Shown: positions 1-6,263 of the stretch, piece by piece | Numbering within the stretch: position 1 is the first letter of the stretch | How the letters are laid out: each line of letters begins with the position of its first letter | Source: Spartobacteria bacterium | GTDB taxonomy: Bacteria > Verrucomicrobiota > Verrucomicrobiia > Chthoniobacterales > Chthoniobacteraceae | NCBI GenBank assembly: GCA_025350985.1 | Contig: JANXWU010000291.1 | Span: 1-10,067 of the forward strand | Direction of reading: 5' to 3' | DNA: 10,067 bases | The notes under the pieces: model-generated | The model's database searches: none | Seen by the model: the letters and a program-made list of their open reading frames with translations, nothing else | Told to the model about the DNA's origin: nothing | Position numbers and translations under genes: made by a program

Positions 1-128
1 ACATTTGATCGAATCATCCGCACATGCTCAGCGATTTGGACATTTGCTTCGCGTCGGCTTTCTTCTTTCGTAACTTATTGCATTGACGGCTATTTACCCT
101 TCCTCACCGCTGTTTACCCTTTGGACAT
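1..128. mobile_element. Possible terminus of a mobile element (IS21-like?) lying to the left
   Basis: No gene is recognised here. Two kinds of short direct repeat are visible. TTTGGACAT occurs at 35-43 and 120-128, and the window opens with ACATTTG, which matches 40-46. GCTATTTACCCTT at 89-101 recurs as GCTGTTTACCCTT at 109-121, exactly 20 bp apart. Multiple terminal repeats containing GGACA and an end in CA are the kind of organisation known for IS21-family termini, which would put the element's right end near 127. The IS21 assignment is an inference from this layout; no transposase gene lies in the window. One plus-strand frame is open across the region, but its product resembles nothing I know. 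Confidence 0.3.
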
Positions 129-148
129 CTGTTCGTTCGACTGCAGAC

Positions 149-188
149 GTGATTCTTCGACTCCGCTACGCTCCGCTCAGAATCACAC
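149..188. repeat. Interspersed palindromic repeat, ATTCTGAGCG...GAAGAATC family, copy 1
   Basis: The ends GTGATTCT (149-156) and AGAATCAC (179-186) are perfect inverted 8-mers. The core, read on the minus strand, is ATTCTGAGCGGAGCGTAGC followed by GGAGTCGAAGAATCAC. It shares ATTCTGAGCG and GGAGTCGAAGAATC with the copies near 8344-8569. It lies just downstream of hscB and could form a hairpin in that transcript, but no T-run follows on the minus strand, so terminator activity is uncertain. Confidence 0.7.
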
Positions 189-247
189 GCGGTTTGACGA
201 ACCTTTTTCCAACACGCCATCCGATCTTTTCCACGGCAGCCCCGCTC

Positions 248-820
248 TCACCCGGCCGATAGTTTCACGATCCCTTCGCGCAGTTGGTCCGTCCATTTGG
301 AAAGGTAGGAGAGACTTTGGCCAAGGGGCGCGAGGCGTTCGGCCACGGCTGATTTGTTTTCCTCCCACCCGGCGTCCAGGGCGCGCAATTCGTCCAGCAG
401 TTGCCTCTGGCGCTCGGTGAGAATCGCCAGCAGATCGCGCACGTTTTCCAGCAGCGAAAGCTTTTCGGATTCGAGCAGGGCGCGCGTGAGAGGAGAAGCC
501 GCCTGCGTCTGCTTGCTCAAAAAAACATCGAGGCGCTGGCGCAACTCCCCGGTTTGCATGAACAACGCGGCGACGGCAACGGGAACGGGGCGCGCCTCCG
601 CGGACGCATCCGGGCATTCCAGTTCCAACAGGTGCCGCAGCCGCGTCCGCGGGTCGCGCAGCGTCTGGTAGGCGGTATTGAGCGCGGTAAAATCGACCTC
701 GGCATTTGGCGCGACGTCGGGATGATGCACTGCCGTGAGCGCGTGGAATTTTTCCTTCAACGCCTCGGCGTCCAGCCACGGACGGCGCCGCTCATCGAAA
801 ATCGCGAAATAATCGTTCAT
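248..820 (-). CDS. hscB: HscB-type J-domain co-chaperone for Fe-S cluster assembly
   Basis: The product is 190 residues, close to the usual HscB length of about 170-175. An N-terminal J domain (about residues 1-75) carries the HPD motif at residues 33-35 that stimulates Hsp70 ATPase activity. The rest is predicted helical and Leu/Glu/Arg-rich, as expected for the HscB C-terminal three-helix domain that holds the scaffold IscU. HscB delivers IscU to the Hsp70 HscA so that the cluster can be passed on. The gene lies 147 bp downstream of an IscA-type carrier gene on the same strand, which supports an Fe-S role over a general DnaJ. No hscA follows inside the window; repeats and a possible mobile-element end follow instead. 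The ATG at 820 opens directly into the J domain. A generic J-domain protein is the alternative. Confidence 0.8.
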   Translation of the reverse strand: MNDYFAIFDERRRPWLDAEALKEKFHALTAVHHPDVAPNAEVDFTALNTAYQTLRDPRTRLRHLLELECPDASAEARPVPVAVAALFMQTGELRQRLDVFLSKQTQAASPLTRALLESEKLSLLENVRDLLAILTERQRQLLDELRALDAGWEENKSAVAERLAPLGQSLSYLSKWTDQLREGIVKLSAG

Positions 821-828
821 GGATTTTT

Positions 829-961
829 ACCGCAGTGGCGGAAACGCAGACTTTTTTTGATCGACAGATTTCGCAGATTTTCGCGGATGAACTGAAGCAA
901 ATCTGCGCTCATCCGCGAAATCCGCGGACGGGTTTTCTCCGCGCCTCTGCGCCTCTGCGGT
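829..961. repeat. Composite palindromic repeat in the iscA-hscB gap
   Basis: The 147-bp gap is almost wholly repeat. Its outer ends are ACCGCAG (829-835) and CTGCGGT (955-961), perfect inverted 7-mers. Inside is a perfect 12-bp inverted pair, TTTCGCGGATGA (879-890) and TCATCCGCGAAA (909-920), with a competing pair GCAGATTT (873-880) and AAATCTGC (899-906). The right end holds GCCTCTGC twice in tandem (944-958). Sequences of this kind (GCAGAGGCGCAGAG, CGCGGATTTCGCGGATGA) are in my recollection common between genes in Verrucomicrobiota; I cannot check copy number here. A transcript from iscA into hscB would contain these hairpins. Confidence 0.7.
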
Positions 962-967
962 TCATTT

Positions 968-1339
968 TTACGCCGAAAAACTCTCGCCGCACGAGCACGT
1001 GGCCGCCGCGTTCGGGTTCGTCACTTTGAATCCGCCCTTCTGCAAATCGTCGCTGTAGTCCAGTTCCGAACCGCTGACGAAAAGCGCACTTTTCGGATCG
1101 ACCACCACGCGCACCGCCTGCGACTCGACCAGGATGTCCCGGTTCGCCGGACCATCGACCAGATCCATTTTATACTGCAAGCCCGAGCAGCCCCCGCCGA
1201 TGACCGCCACCCGCAACGCGCCTTGCGGACGCCCCTGTTTTTCCAACAGCGCCGAAAGTTTGCGCGAAGCAGCCGTGGTGACTTTCACCAGCTTTTCGTT
1301 GCCGATTTTGTAATTGATCGCGCCGGATTGCGGAGTCAT
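968..1339 (-). CDS. A-type Fe-S cluster carrier (IscA/ErpA/SufA family)
   Basis: The product is 123 residues of the HesB/IscA fold. The three cluster-ligating cysteines are present: C51 in GGGCSGLQY and C115/C117 in the C-terminal TCSCGESF. Family members receive Fe-S clusters or iron and pass them to apo-proteins in the cytoplasm. The protein has about 16 more N-terminal residues than the usual 107-residue form. The ATG at 1339 is the only upstream Met, but a GTG at codon 18 could be the real start. It begins 9 bp after the DUF2442 stop and precedes hscB, so these genes probably share a transcript. IscA, ErpA and SufA cannot be separated from sequence alone, so no symbol is given. Confidence 0.92.
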   Translation of the reverse strand: MTPQSGAINYKIGNEKLVKVTTAASRKLSALLEKQGRPQGALRVAVIGGGCSGLQYKMDLVDGPANRDILVESQAVRVVVDPKSALFVSGSELDYSDDLQKGGFKVTNPNAAATCSCGESFSA

Positions 1340-1348
1340 TGCTGGAAG

Positions 1349-1660
1349 TCAGGTAAGTTGCGACAGCGCCGATTGAAAATGCGCGTCGATTTCTTTTTGC
1401 GAGGAGACGCGGCCTTGCACGCACCAAAAACGGAGCACATCGGGACAAACATCGTAGCCGTTCGGCCACGTCAAAATTTCGTGATCCATGAAGGCTTGGG
1501 CAAAAAATGTTTCGTCCCGCAAGGGTTCGAGCACCGGGCCGGTGCGCTCGAAAAACGGGCTGTTGTGAAAATTGAGTTCGCTCGTCAATCCGTCGTCGAA
1601 GGTGAATGTAATTCGGAAATCACCATTGTAACGAACCGCTTTGAGTTTTGGCGGATGCAT
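1349..1660 (-). CDS. DUF2442 domain protein
   Basis: This 103-residue protein matches my recollection of DUF2442: a small beta-rich domain with an early pattern LKAVRYNGDFRITFTFDDG and the phrase EILTWPNGYDVCPD in the second half. Molecular function is not established. Its ATG overlaps the stop of the upstream DUF4160 gene by one base (TGATG), so the two are translationally coupled. DUF4160 and DUF2442 genes are often neighbours in bacterial genomes and are sometimes treated as a toxin-antitoxin-like pair; that role is unproven. No signal peptide or membrane segment is visible. It sits just before the Fe-S carrier gene, which is probably positional rather than functional. Confidence 0.85.
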   Translation of the reverse strand: MHPPKLKAVRYNGDFRITFTFDDGLTSELNFHNSPFFERTGPVLEPLRDETFFAQAFMDHEILTWPNGYDVCPDVLRFWCVQGRVSSQKEIDAHFQSALSQLT

Positions 1661-1920
1661 CAGGAAAGCGGTTCGATTCTATTAAGGGGTCGGCCTTGTT
1701 CGCGAAGTTGCCAGTCGGTTTCCAATTCCGCGCGGTGAAACTGCGCCCATTCGCGCACCAAACTTGCCGCGCGTGACGAAAGAGAGCCGTTCAAAATCTC
1801 TCCTGTCGCGATCAGAATTTGCGCTTCGTCATCGCCATATGCGGCGTGAAAATGCGGGGGCAGATGATCGTCAAAGTTCATCGTGATTCGGATTCCGTAA
1901 AAGCGGCTGATTTCCCGCAT
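1660..1920 (-). CDS. DUF4160 domain protein
   Basis: The product has 86 residues, the typical DUF4160 size. The N-terminal half carries the family hallmark: ISRFYGIRITMNFDDH, then LPPHFHAAYGDDEAQI, with closely spaced His and Asp residues (DDHLPPHFH). The C-terminal half is helical (AASLVREWAQFHRAEL). The function is unknown; the His/Asp cluster suggests metal or nucleic-acid contacts only as a guess. The ATG at 1920 lies 28 bp downstream of the dusB stop, and the stop overlaps the DUF2442 start. The pair interrupts an otherwise housekeeping cluster (dusB, iscA, hscB) and is visibly less G+C-rich than its neighbours, so it may be acquired. Confidence 0.88.
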   Translation of the reverse strand: MREISRFYGIRITMNFDDHLPPHFHAAYGDDEAQILIATGEILNGSLSSRAASLVREWAQFHRAELETDWQLREQGRPLNRIEPLS

Positions 1921-1948
1921 GGTTAATTTTCAGATTTTTGCGCCCGGA

Positions 1949-2950
1949 TCAAATTGCTACCGCTTCTTTTTCCACTTCAACATTTTCACTGCCGATGCTC
2001 TCCCCCGCGATCGCGTCGAGGTCGCCGAGCGTGGAGACTTGCGAGAATTTTTCGCGCAGCCGCTTCGCGTCCGGCAGGCCGCGCGAGTAGGCCATCAGGC
2101 GCGCGCGCAACGAGTGCATCGTCGGGGATTCCGCGCCGCTGCGTTCGACGGCGAGCCGCGCGTGGCGGCGGATGAACGCCCATTTTTCCGCCAGCGGCGG
2201 CGGTGGCAACAGCTCCCCGGTGGCGAGAAAATGTTTGATCTCGCGGAAAATCCACGGGCTGCTCATCGCCCCGCGACCGAGCATCACGCCGGCGATGCGC
2301 GTCGTGTCGCGGCGGTGTTTTACGTCGGCGGCTGATGTGAGGTCGCCGTTGCCGATGACGGGGATTTTCACCGCCTGCGCGACTTCCGCGATCACGTCCC
2401 AATCGGCTGCGCCGCTGTAGCCCTGCTCCTTCGTGCGGCCATGCACGGCGACGGCGCGGATGCCCGCGTCCTCAAGAATTTTCGCCGTCGTCGTCGCGTT
2501 GATCGAGTCGCCGTCCCAGCCGATGCGGATTTTTGCGGTGACAGGAAAAGGCGCGACGGCTTCGACGACACCGCGCGCGACTTTTTCCAAAAGCGGACAG
2601 TCACGCAACAGCGCCGAGCCGCCGTTTTTCGAGACGACTTTGTTGACCGGACAGCCGAAATTCAGATCGATAAAATCCGGGCGTTTCCAGTCGATAACCA
2701 TGCGCGCCGCCTCGCCCATGTGCGCTGGGTCGCCGCCGAAAAGCTGCACCCCGACCGGTCGCTCCGCTTCGTCGAAGTCGAGATAGTGCAGGGTCCGTTC
2801 GTTGCGGCGGAAGATGCCCTCGGCTGAGACAAATTCGGTGGTGACAACATCGGCGCCGAGTTCCTTGCAGAGCCCGCGAAAAATCCGGTCGGTGACGCCC
2901 GCCATCGGCGCGAGGAAGATCGGAAATTTGTTTTGGAACCACGGCAACAT
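1949..2950 (-). CDS. dusB: tRNA-dihydrouridine synthase (DusB-like)
   Basis: The product is a 333-residue FMN-dependent enzyme that reduces uridine to 5,6-dihydrouridine in tRNA. Hallmarks seen: LAPMAGVTDRIFR near the N-terminus (residues 13-25), GVQLFGGDP (67-74), DLNFGCPVNKVVSKNGGSALL (95-115) with catalytic C100, the flavin-binding VHGRTKEQGYSG (169-180), PVIGNGD (197-203) and GVMLGRGAM (221-229). The C-terminal helical tRNA-binding part is present. The frame stays open to a TTG at 2986, but ATG 2950 gives a start immediately before the barrel and is preferred. The last residues (SENVEVEKEAVAI) are a short acidic tail. Assignment to DusB over DusA/DusC is likely, not certain. It heads the run DUF4160, DUF2442, iscA, hscB. 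Confidence 0.93.
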   Translation of the reverse strand: MLPWFQNKFPIFLAPMAGVTDRIFRGLCKELGADVVTTEFVSAEGIFRRNERTLHYLDFDEAERPVGVQLFGGDPAHMGEAARMVIDWKRPDFIDLNFGCPVNKVVSKNGGSALLRDCPLLEKVARGVVEAVAPFPVTAKIRIGWDGDSINATTTAKILEDAGIRAVAVHGRTKEQGYSGAADWDVIAEVAQAVKIPVIGNGDLTSAADVKHRRDTTRIAGVMLGRGAMSSPWIFREIKHFLATGELLPPPPLAEKWAFIRRHARLAVERSGAESPTMHSLRARLMAYSRGLPDAKRLREKFSQVSTLGDLDAIAGESIGSENVEVEKEAVAI

Positions 2951-3003
2951 GCGGCGGCAAGCTACCGCACCCGGCGCGTGACGCAAAGGAGGTTGGCCGC
3001 GGA

Positions 3004-3702
3004 TTATCGCGGCGGGATCACCGGCGAAGGCACTTCCTTGTAACCGGGCGGCACGGCAAAAATGGCGGCATCCACCGGCTCTTCGGTCACGGAAACAACG
3101 GTCGTGGTGAAACTCTTTTTTCCGCCGACCGCCATTTCGGTCTTCACCGGCAGCCCTGGAAAGGTCGCGGGGTCGGGCAGGTAGTCGCTCGCCAGCGCCG
3201 CCGCGCCGGTCTGCATTTTTTTCATGATCGCAAGGATCGACGGGGCGTTCGGAAAGTCTTTGGCGATCCAGTACGTGAGCTTCATCTCGCCGAATTCCCA
3301 GACGAATTGCTCCGTGTCGCGTCCATCGACTTTCTCCTTTTTCCCAGTCGCCACAAGTTGCGGTCGCGGCCCGCTTCCTCCGTTTTCACGCTCATTTTTT
3401 TTCAGTCGCGCGCCCAGTTCCTTCGCCGCGGCGGCGGTGACACGCAGAAAGGTTTTCCGTTCGTGCATCAGCGTGATCGCGTCGCCGGTGGCCGCGTCGA
3501 TGAGCGTACTGATCGCCGGCGACAGGTCCGCGCGGGCTTTGTCCCCCTGGATGCGCATCGTCATCTCGCCGGACTGCGCGCCGCCCTCGACTTTTTGCAC
3601 GACGACGAGATCGGCCCGTACGCCACAAACCGCCGCGGCGACACAGAGCGCAGCGGCGGTTCGGATGGAAATTCGGCGCGAGCCGGAGCGGAGTCCCGTC
3701 AT
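3004..3702 (-). CDS. Exported DUF4412-type protein
   Basis: The product has 232 residues and an evident signal peptide: Arg-rich N-terminus (residues 1-14), a hydrophobic Ala-rich stretch (15-27) and a likely signal peptidase I site after GVRA30. The mature part starts with a beta-rich pattern (DLVVVQKVEGGAQSGEMTMRIQGDKARADL) and goes on to DTEQFVWEFGEMKLTYWIAKDFPNA. This resembles DUF4412, a beta-rich exported domain of unknown function common in Verrucomicrobiota. Some such domains resemble LolA-like lipoprotein-carrier folds; I do not claim that here. The C-terminus is Pro-rich and unstructured. It starts 19 bp after the stop of the PagL-like gene, so the two are probably co-transcribed and both act outside the inner membrane. 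Confidence 0.75.
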   Translation of the reverse strand: MTGLRSGSRRISIRTAAALCVAAAVCGVRADLVVVQKVEGGAQSGEMTMRIQGDKARADLSPAISTLIDAATGDAITLMHERKTFLRVTAAAAKELGARLKKNERENGGSGPRPQLVATGKKEKVDGRDTEQFVWEFGEMKLTYWIAKDFPNAPSILAIMKKMQTGAAALASDYLPDPATFPGLPVKTEMAVGGKKSFTTTVVSVTEEPVDAAIFAVPPGYKEVPSPVIPPR

Positions 3703-3721
3703 GGCGGGAGCCTACCCGGCT

Positions 3722-4366
3722 TTAACGGAAAAAATAGCTAAAGCCAATCTGGCCGCCGATCGAGTTGAGGCCGAGGTTGTGTTGGGTGGTGCTGGCGTTG
3801 GAGATGTGGCGGTAACCGGTTTCCACGGCGAGCGCCCAGTTGTCGTTGAAATGGTAGCGCAATCCGACGCCGCCTTGGAGGAACGCCTCGATGTTGCCGC
3901 CGAGAAGGAACTGCGCGCTCGTGTCCGCATCGTGGTAAACCGCCGCGCCACCAATCTGCACGTACGGCACCAGCTTTTGGCCGGGGTGTTGCACAAAATT
4001 CCAGCGCAGGATGATCCCGCCGGAGACGAGATAGCTCGCTGGGCCGCTGAAAAATTCGCCGCCCGAGGCTTCGAGGAGGAATTCAAAATTGCCGCGGTAC
4101 CACCCTTCAAAAACCGGGTCGGTGACCATGTAGCCGATGCGCAAACTTTGCAGCGCGTAGTCGAAACGAGGCTGGTTTTTGAAAACTCCCAAGTCCGCAA
4201 AACCGCCCGCGAGCGCTTGGAATTCGAGCGCGCCTTTTTCGTACGGGAAATTGCTCAACGCGATTTCTTTCGAACTGCGCATCGCGACGGAACCGGCCTT
4301 GGCGGAAGAAAAGCCGCCCGCAAAACACAGGGCGAGCACGGTCAGAACAGTGATTTTTTTGGTCAT
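3722..4366 (-). CDS. PagL-like acyloxyacyl hydrolase (outer-membrane barrel)
   Basis: The precursor is 214 residues with a signal peptide of about 24 (cleavage after AKA). The mature protein of about 190 residues shows alternating hydrophobic strands and ends in SYFFR, as outer-membrane barrels do. Near the C-terminus, GYRHISNAS holds the paired His187 and Ser189 of the PagL/lipid A 3-O-deacylase active site. In Pseudomonas PagL the third residue is a Glu 12 residues after the Ser; the equivalent here is Asn201, if no gap is needed. So the activity is plausible, not proven. PagL removes the 3-linked acyl chain from lipid A. The frame extends upstream to 4525, but ATG 4366 starts right at the signal peptide and is preferred. 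DUF4412 follows 19 bp later. Confidence 0.8.
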   Translation of the reverse strand: MTKKITVLTVLALCFAGGFSSAKAGSVAMRSSKEIALSNFPYEKGALEFQALAGGFADLGVFKNQPRFDYALQSLRIGYMVTDPVFEGWYRGNFEFLLEASGGEFFSGPASYLVSGGIILRWNFVQHPGQKLVPYVQIGGAAVYHDADTSAQFLLGGNIEAFLQGGVGLRYHFNDNWALAVETGYRHISNASTTQHNLGLNSIGGQIGFSYFFR

Positions 4367-4389
4367 GGCGGAAGGTTGTAAGAGGATCG

Positions 4390-4623
4390 TCAACAAATTC
4401 CGAGAGAAATTTTCGCGGCAAAAGACGCCTCGATCGGCGCATCCATCGACTTCCCTTGGATGCGGCTCGTGATCGGGTTGGCGATGAGGACGGTTTGCGA
4501 AGTAGCGCGAGCTTCCAGCTCGCATCCGGTTTGGTTCGCAAGCTGGAAGCTTGCGCTACTTTCCAGGAGCCGCGCCCAGCCTTCATCCAGAAGCGCGAGG
4601 CCGCTGAGTCCGGTGCCGCCCAT
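4390..4623 (-). other. Doubtful 77-codon ORF spanning a REP-like repeat
   Basis: An open frame starts at an ATG 10 bp after the stop of the TPMT-type methyltransferase gene and ends before the PagL-like start. Its middle third is encoded by the palindrome at 4501-4560, which reads in frame without a stop. I recognise no family. It may be a small hypothetical gene into which a repeat inserted, or simply open by chance in G+C-rich DNA. The 267-bp gap between the two assured genes holds nothing else I can identify. Confidence 0.15.
4501..4560. repeat. REP-like palindrome with 23-bp arms
   Basis: The left arm at 4501-4523 starts AGTAGCGCGAGCTTCCAGC and the right arm at 4538-4560 ends GGAAGCTTGCGCTACT. 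The arms are complementary at 21 of 23 positions around a 14-nt loop. The core GCTTCCAGC flanked by GTAGCGC is, as I recall it, a recurrent intergenic palindrome in Verrucomicrobiota and some related phyla, similar in layout to REP elements mobilised by RAYT transposases. No RAYT gene lies in the window. No T-run adjoins either side, so it is not an obvious intrinsic terminator. Confidence 0.8.
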
Positions 4624-4633
4624 GCTAGTCCAG

Positions 4634-5212
4634 TCAGTCCCGGCGCCGCAGCAGACGCATCTGCTCCCGGCCTTCGCGCCCGGCGTACGTGCGCTGCGGC
4701 GTCCATTCTTTCACCACCTCAAAGTGCGGGGAAAAAAGCGCGTCCAACTCCGTGATGCTCACCCCAAACGGCGGTCCCTCCTCCACTCCGGGATCGAGAT
4801 AAAACACCGCCAGCAGATGCGCTCCCGGCTTCAACGCGGTGACGACGGCGCGCACGTAATCCGCGCGGCGCTCCACCTCGATCGCGCAGAAACAAGTGTG
4901 CTCCCACACCCAGTCGAAACTCGCCCGCAAATCCGGCGGCAAGTCGAACAAGTCGGCGCACAGGTAATTTTCGCCGCCGGTTTTGGCAAAAGCCTCCGCC
5001 CGCGCGATCGCCCCAGGCGCGATGTCCAAGCCGGTGACTTCGCCGCCCACCCGCGCGAGCGCGCGCACGTCGTGGCCGAGGCCGCAGCCGGGCACGAGGA
5101 TTTTTCCGCGCGGCGGCTGAGCTTGCAGAAAATCGACGAGCGCGGGATGCGGCGCGCCTTTGTCCCAAGGCGTGTCGGCGGTCTCGTAGCGTTGCTGCCA
5201 GTCGGTGGGCAT
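4634..5212 (-). CDS. TPMT-type SAM-dependent methyltransferase
   Basis: The 192-residue product has the thiopurine S-methyltransferase family layout: DWQQRYETADTPWDKGAPHPAL at the N-terminus (Trp residues that cap the SAM site), motif I ILVPGCGLGHDVRAL (38-52), GLDIAPGAI with acidic D63 (61-69), and the family-typical WVWEHTCFCAIEVERRADYV (101-120) and GPPFGVSITELDALF (146-160). Relatives methylate thiols, thiocyanate, halides or selenium compounds; the substrate here cannot be told. The frame extends upstream to 5425 inside the neighbouring gene, but the ATG at 5212 starts right before the family's first motif. Only 5 bp separate it from the stop of the OvoM-like gene, so they are co-transcribed. 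A role linked to sulfur metabolites is an inference from that context. Confidence 0.88.
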   Translation of the reverse strand: MPTDWQQRYETADTPWDKGAPHPALVDFLQAQPPRGKILVPGCGLGHDVRALARVGGEVTGLDIAPGAIARAEAFAKTGGENYLCADLFDLPPDLRASFDWVWEHTCFCAIEVERRADYVRAVVTALKPGAHLLAVFYLDPGVEEGPPFGVSITELDALFSPHFEVVKEWTPQRTYAGREGREQMRLLRRRD

Positions 5213-5217
5213 GGGCT

Positions 5218-5976
5218 TCAGCCGCGCACCCACACCGTCGCCTGCGCGATGCTCCACTGATATTTCCGCGTGTGTTCGCGAATCAGAAACGGCAGGTCCA
5301 GCGTGCGGTGCAGTTTGAAGTTGGGCGCGAGGAGCGATTTGAGCGTGTCGAAGGTGTAAATCTTTTCGCCGTCGGCCTCGCGTCCCCCGAGCCATTTGCC
5401 ATGCGGGGTGAACTCCTCCATCCAAGTGTACGGCGAGGTGAGGATGAGCTGGCCGCCGGGTTTGACGAGCGTCGGCAGGCGTTGAATCAACCGGCCGGGG
5501 TCGCCCATGCGGTCGAGCAAATTGGAGGCGAGGACGATGTCGTGCAGGCCCAGGTTCTCGCGCAGGTTGTGCGCGTCGCCCACTTCGAAATGCACGCGCC
5601 GCCGGTCGATGTCCGCCGGCACCCGCCCGATGCAGCGCGATTTGAGCACGCCCTCGTCCACGCGGTCGAAGCCGAGCCGCCCGTTTTTTTTCAACTCAAT
5701 CGCCGCCATGATGAAACGATGCGACACGTCGATGCCCGTCACCGATTCGCACAGACGCGCCAGCTCAAAGCTGCCCCGCCCGACCGCGCAGCCGATGTCC
5801 AGCCCCGTCGCGTTCCCGTGCAGCAAACTGCGATCAACGCACTCGCGCACGCAGCGCAGCGGAAAATCCAGCGCGTCGCGCGGGCCGAACGCGAACGGCA
5901 AAACGTCCTGGGCCTCGCCGTAGTGGAAGAGCAGGTATTGCGAAAGGAGCTGGTCGGATTCGTAAATGAAATTCAT
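5218..5976 (-). CDS. ovoM: OvoM-like 4-mercaptohistidine N1-methyltransferase (stand-alone)
   Basis: The 252-residue product matches the methyltransferase that forms the C-terminal part of OvoA or occurs as a separate OvoM protein. It performs the last step of ovothiol A synthesis, methylating the imidazole N1 (pi nitrogen) of 4-mercaptohistidine. Seen: YESDQLLSQYLLFHYG (5-20), DALDFPLRCVRECVD (34-48), SAM motif I LDIGCAVGRGSFELAR (59-74) with acidic D83, and the characteristic SPYTWMEEFTP (181-191), KWLGG (194-198) and IREHTRKYQWSIAQATVW (232-249). The frame is open to 6030, but ATG 5976 starts the conserved YES/TD segment and is preferred. No sulfoxide synthase (OvoA core) or PLP lyase (OvoB) is present nearby. 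The TPMT-type gene follows after 5 bp. Upstream is a 287-bp repeat-filled gap. Confidence 0.85.
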   Translation of the reverse strand: MNFIYESDQLLSQYLLFHYGEAQDVLPFAFGPRDALDFPLRCVRECVDRSLLHGNATGLDIGCAVGRGSFELARLCESVTGIDVSHRFIMAAIELKKNGRLGFDRVDEGVLKSRCIGRVPADIDRRRVHFEVGDAHNLRENLGLHDIVLASNLLDRMGDPGRLIQRLPTLVKPGGQLILTSPYTWMEEFTPHGKWLGGREADGEKIYTFDTLKSLLAPNFKLHRTLDLPFLIREHTRKYQWSIAQATVWVRG

Positions 5977-6015
5977 GGGCGCGGGACCATCAGAGCAATC
6001 CAGCAGCGGGAAAGC

Positions 6016-6096
6016 GCCACGGATGAACACAGATTTACACGGTCGAACGCAGAAGACACTTCTCTTATCCGTGTTTCATCCGAGTTCATCCGTGGC
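6016..6096. repeat. Interspersed inverted repeat, CCACGGATGAAC type
   Basis: Perfect 13-bp arms GCCACGGATGAAC (6016-6028) and GTTCATCCGTGGC (6084-6096) face each other, with weaker inner complementarity around ACACGG and CCGTGT. This is the familiar intergenic CCACGGATGAACACGG-type repeat of Verrucomicrobiota, by recollection. It lies upstream of the ovoM start on the minus strand, where a promoter would be expected; I see no clear -35/-10 pair in the gap. Confidence 0.7.
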
Positions 6097-6176
6097 GAAA
6101 AAAGCGGGGACGCCTTTCTGGGAGCGTGTTGAAAATTCCCGCGGCGAGTGTTGCCGCGCGGCTTTTGGAGGAATCT

Positions 6177-6240
6177 GGAAGCCATGAACCCAGGAAGGCC
6201 GGAATTTTCAGACGCAGGTTTTCGTGGCTTCGTGGCTTCC
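6177..6240. repeat. Interspersed inverted repeat, GGAAGCCACGAA type
   Basis: GGAAGCCATGAA (6177-6188) and TTCGTGGCTTCC (6229-6240) are inverted copies with one mismatch. The right end repeats TTCGTGGC in tandem (6221-6228, 6229-6236). It begins only 23 bp beyond the peptidase stop on the minus strand, so the hairpin would form in the 3' end of that transcript; no clean T-run follows it. Together with the repeat at 6016-6096 it fills most of the 287-bp gap. Confidence 0.65.
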
Positions 6241-6263
6241 AAATTCGATTTTTTCAACTGGCT

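Noticed and set aside
2985..2993. AAAGGAGGT, a perfect ribosome-binding-like sequence on the plus strand
   Set aside because: No plausible plus-strand start follows at the right distance; the flanking genes are both on the minus strand.
3224..4381. 385-codon open frame on the plus strand
   Set aside because: It is antisense to the DUF4412 and PagL-like genes, which have signal peptides and family motifs; the plus-strand product has no recognisable domain and is the open shadow typical of G+C-rich DNA.
5973..6257. 94-codon minus-strand frame before ovoM
   Set aside because: It is made almost entirely of the two interspersed repeats at 6016-6096 and 6177-6240 and shows no domain.
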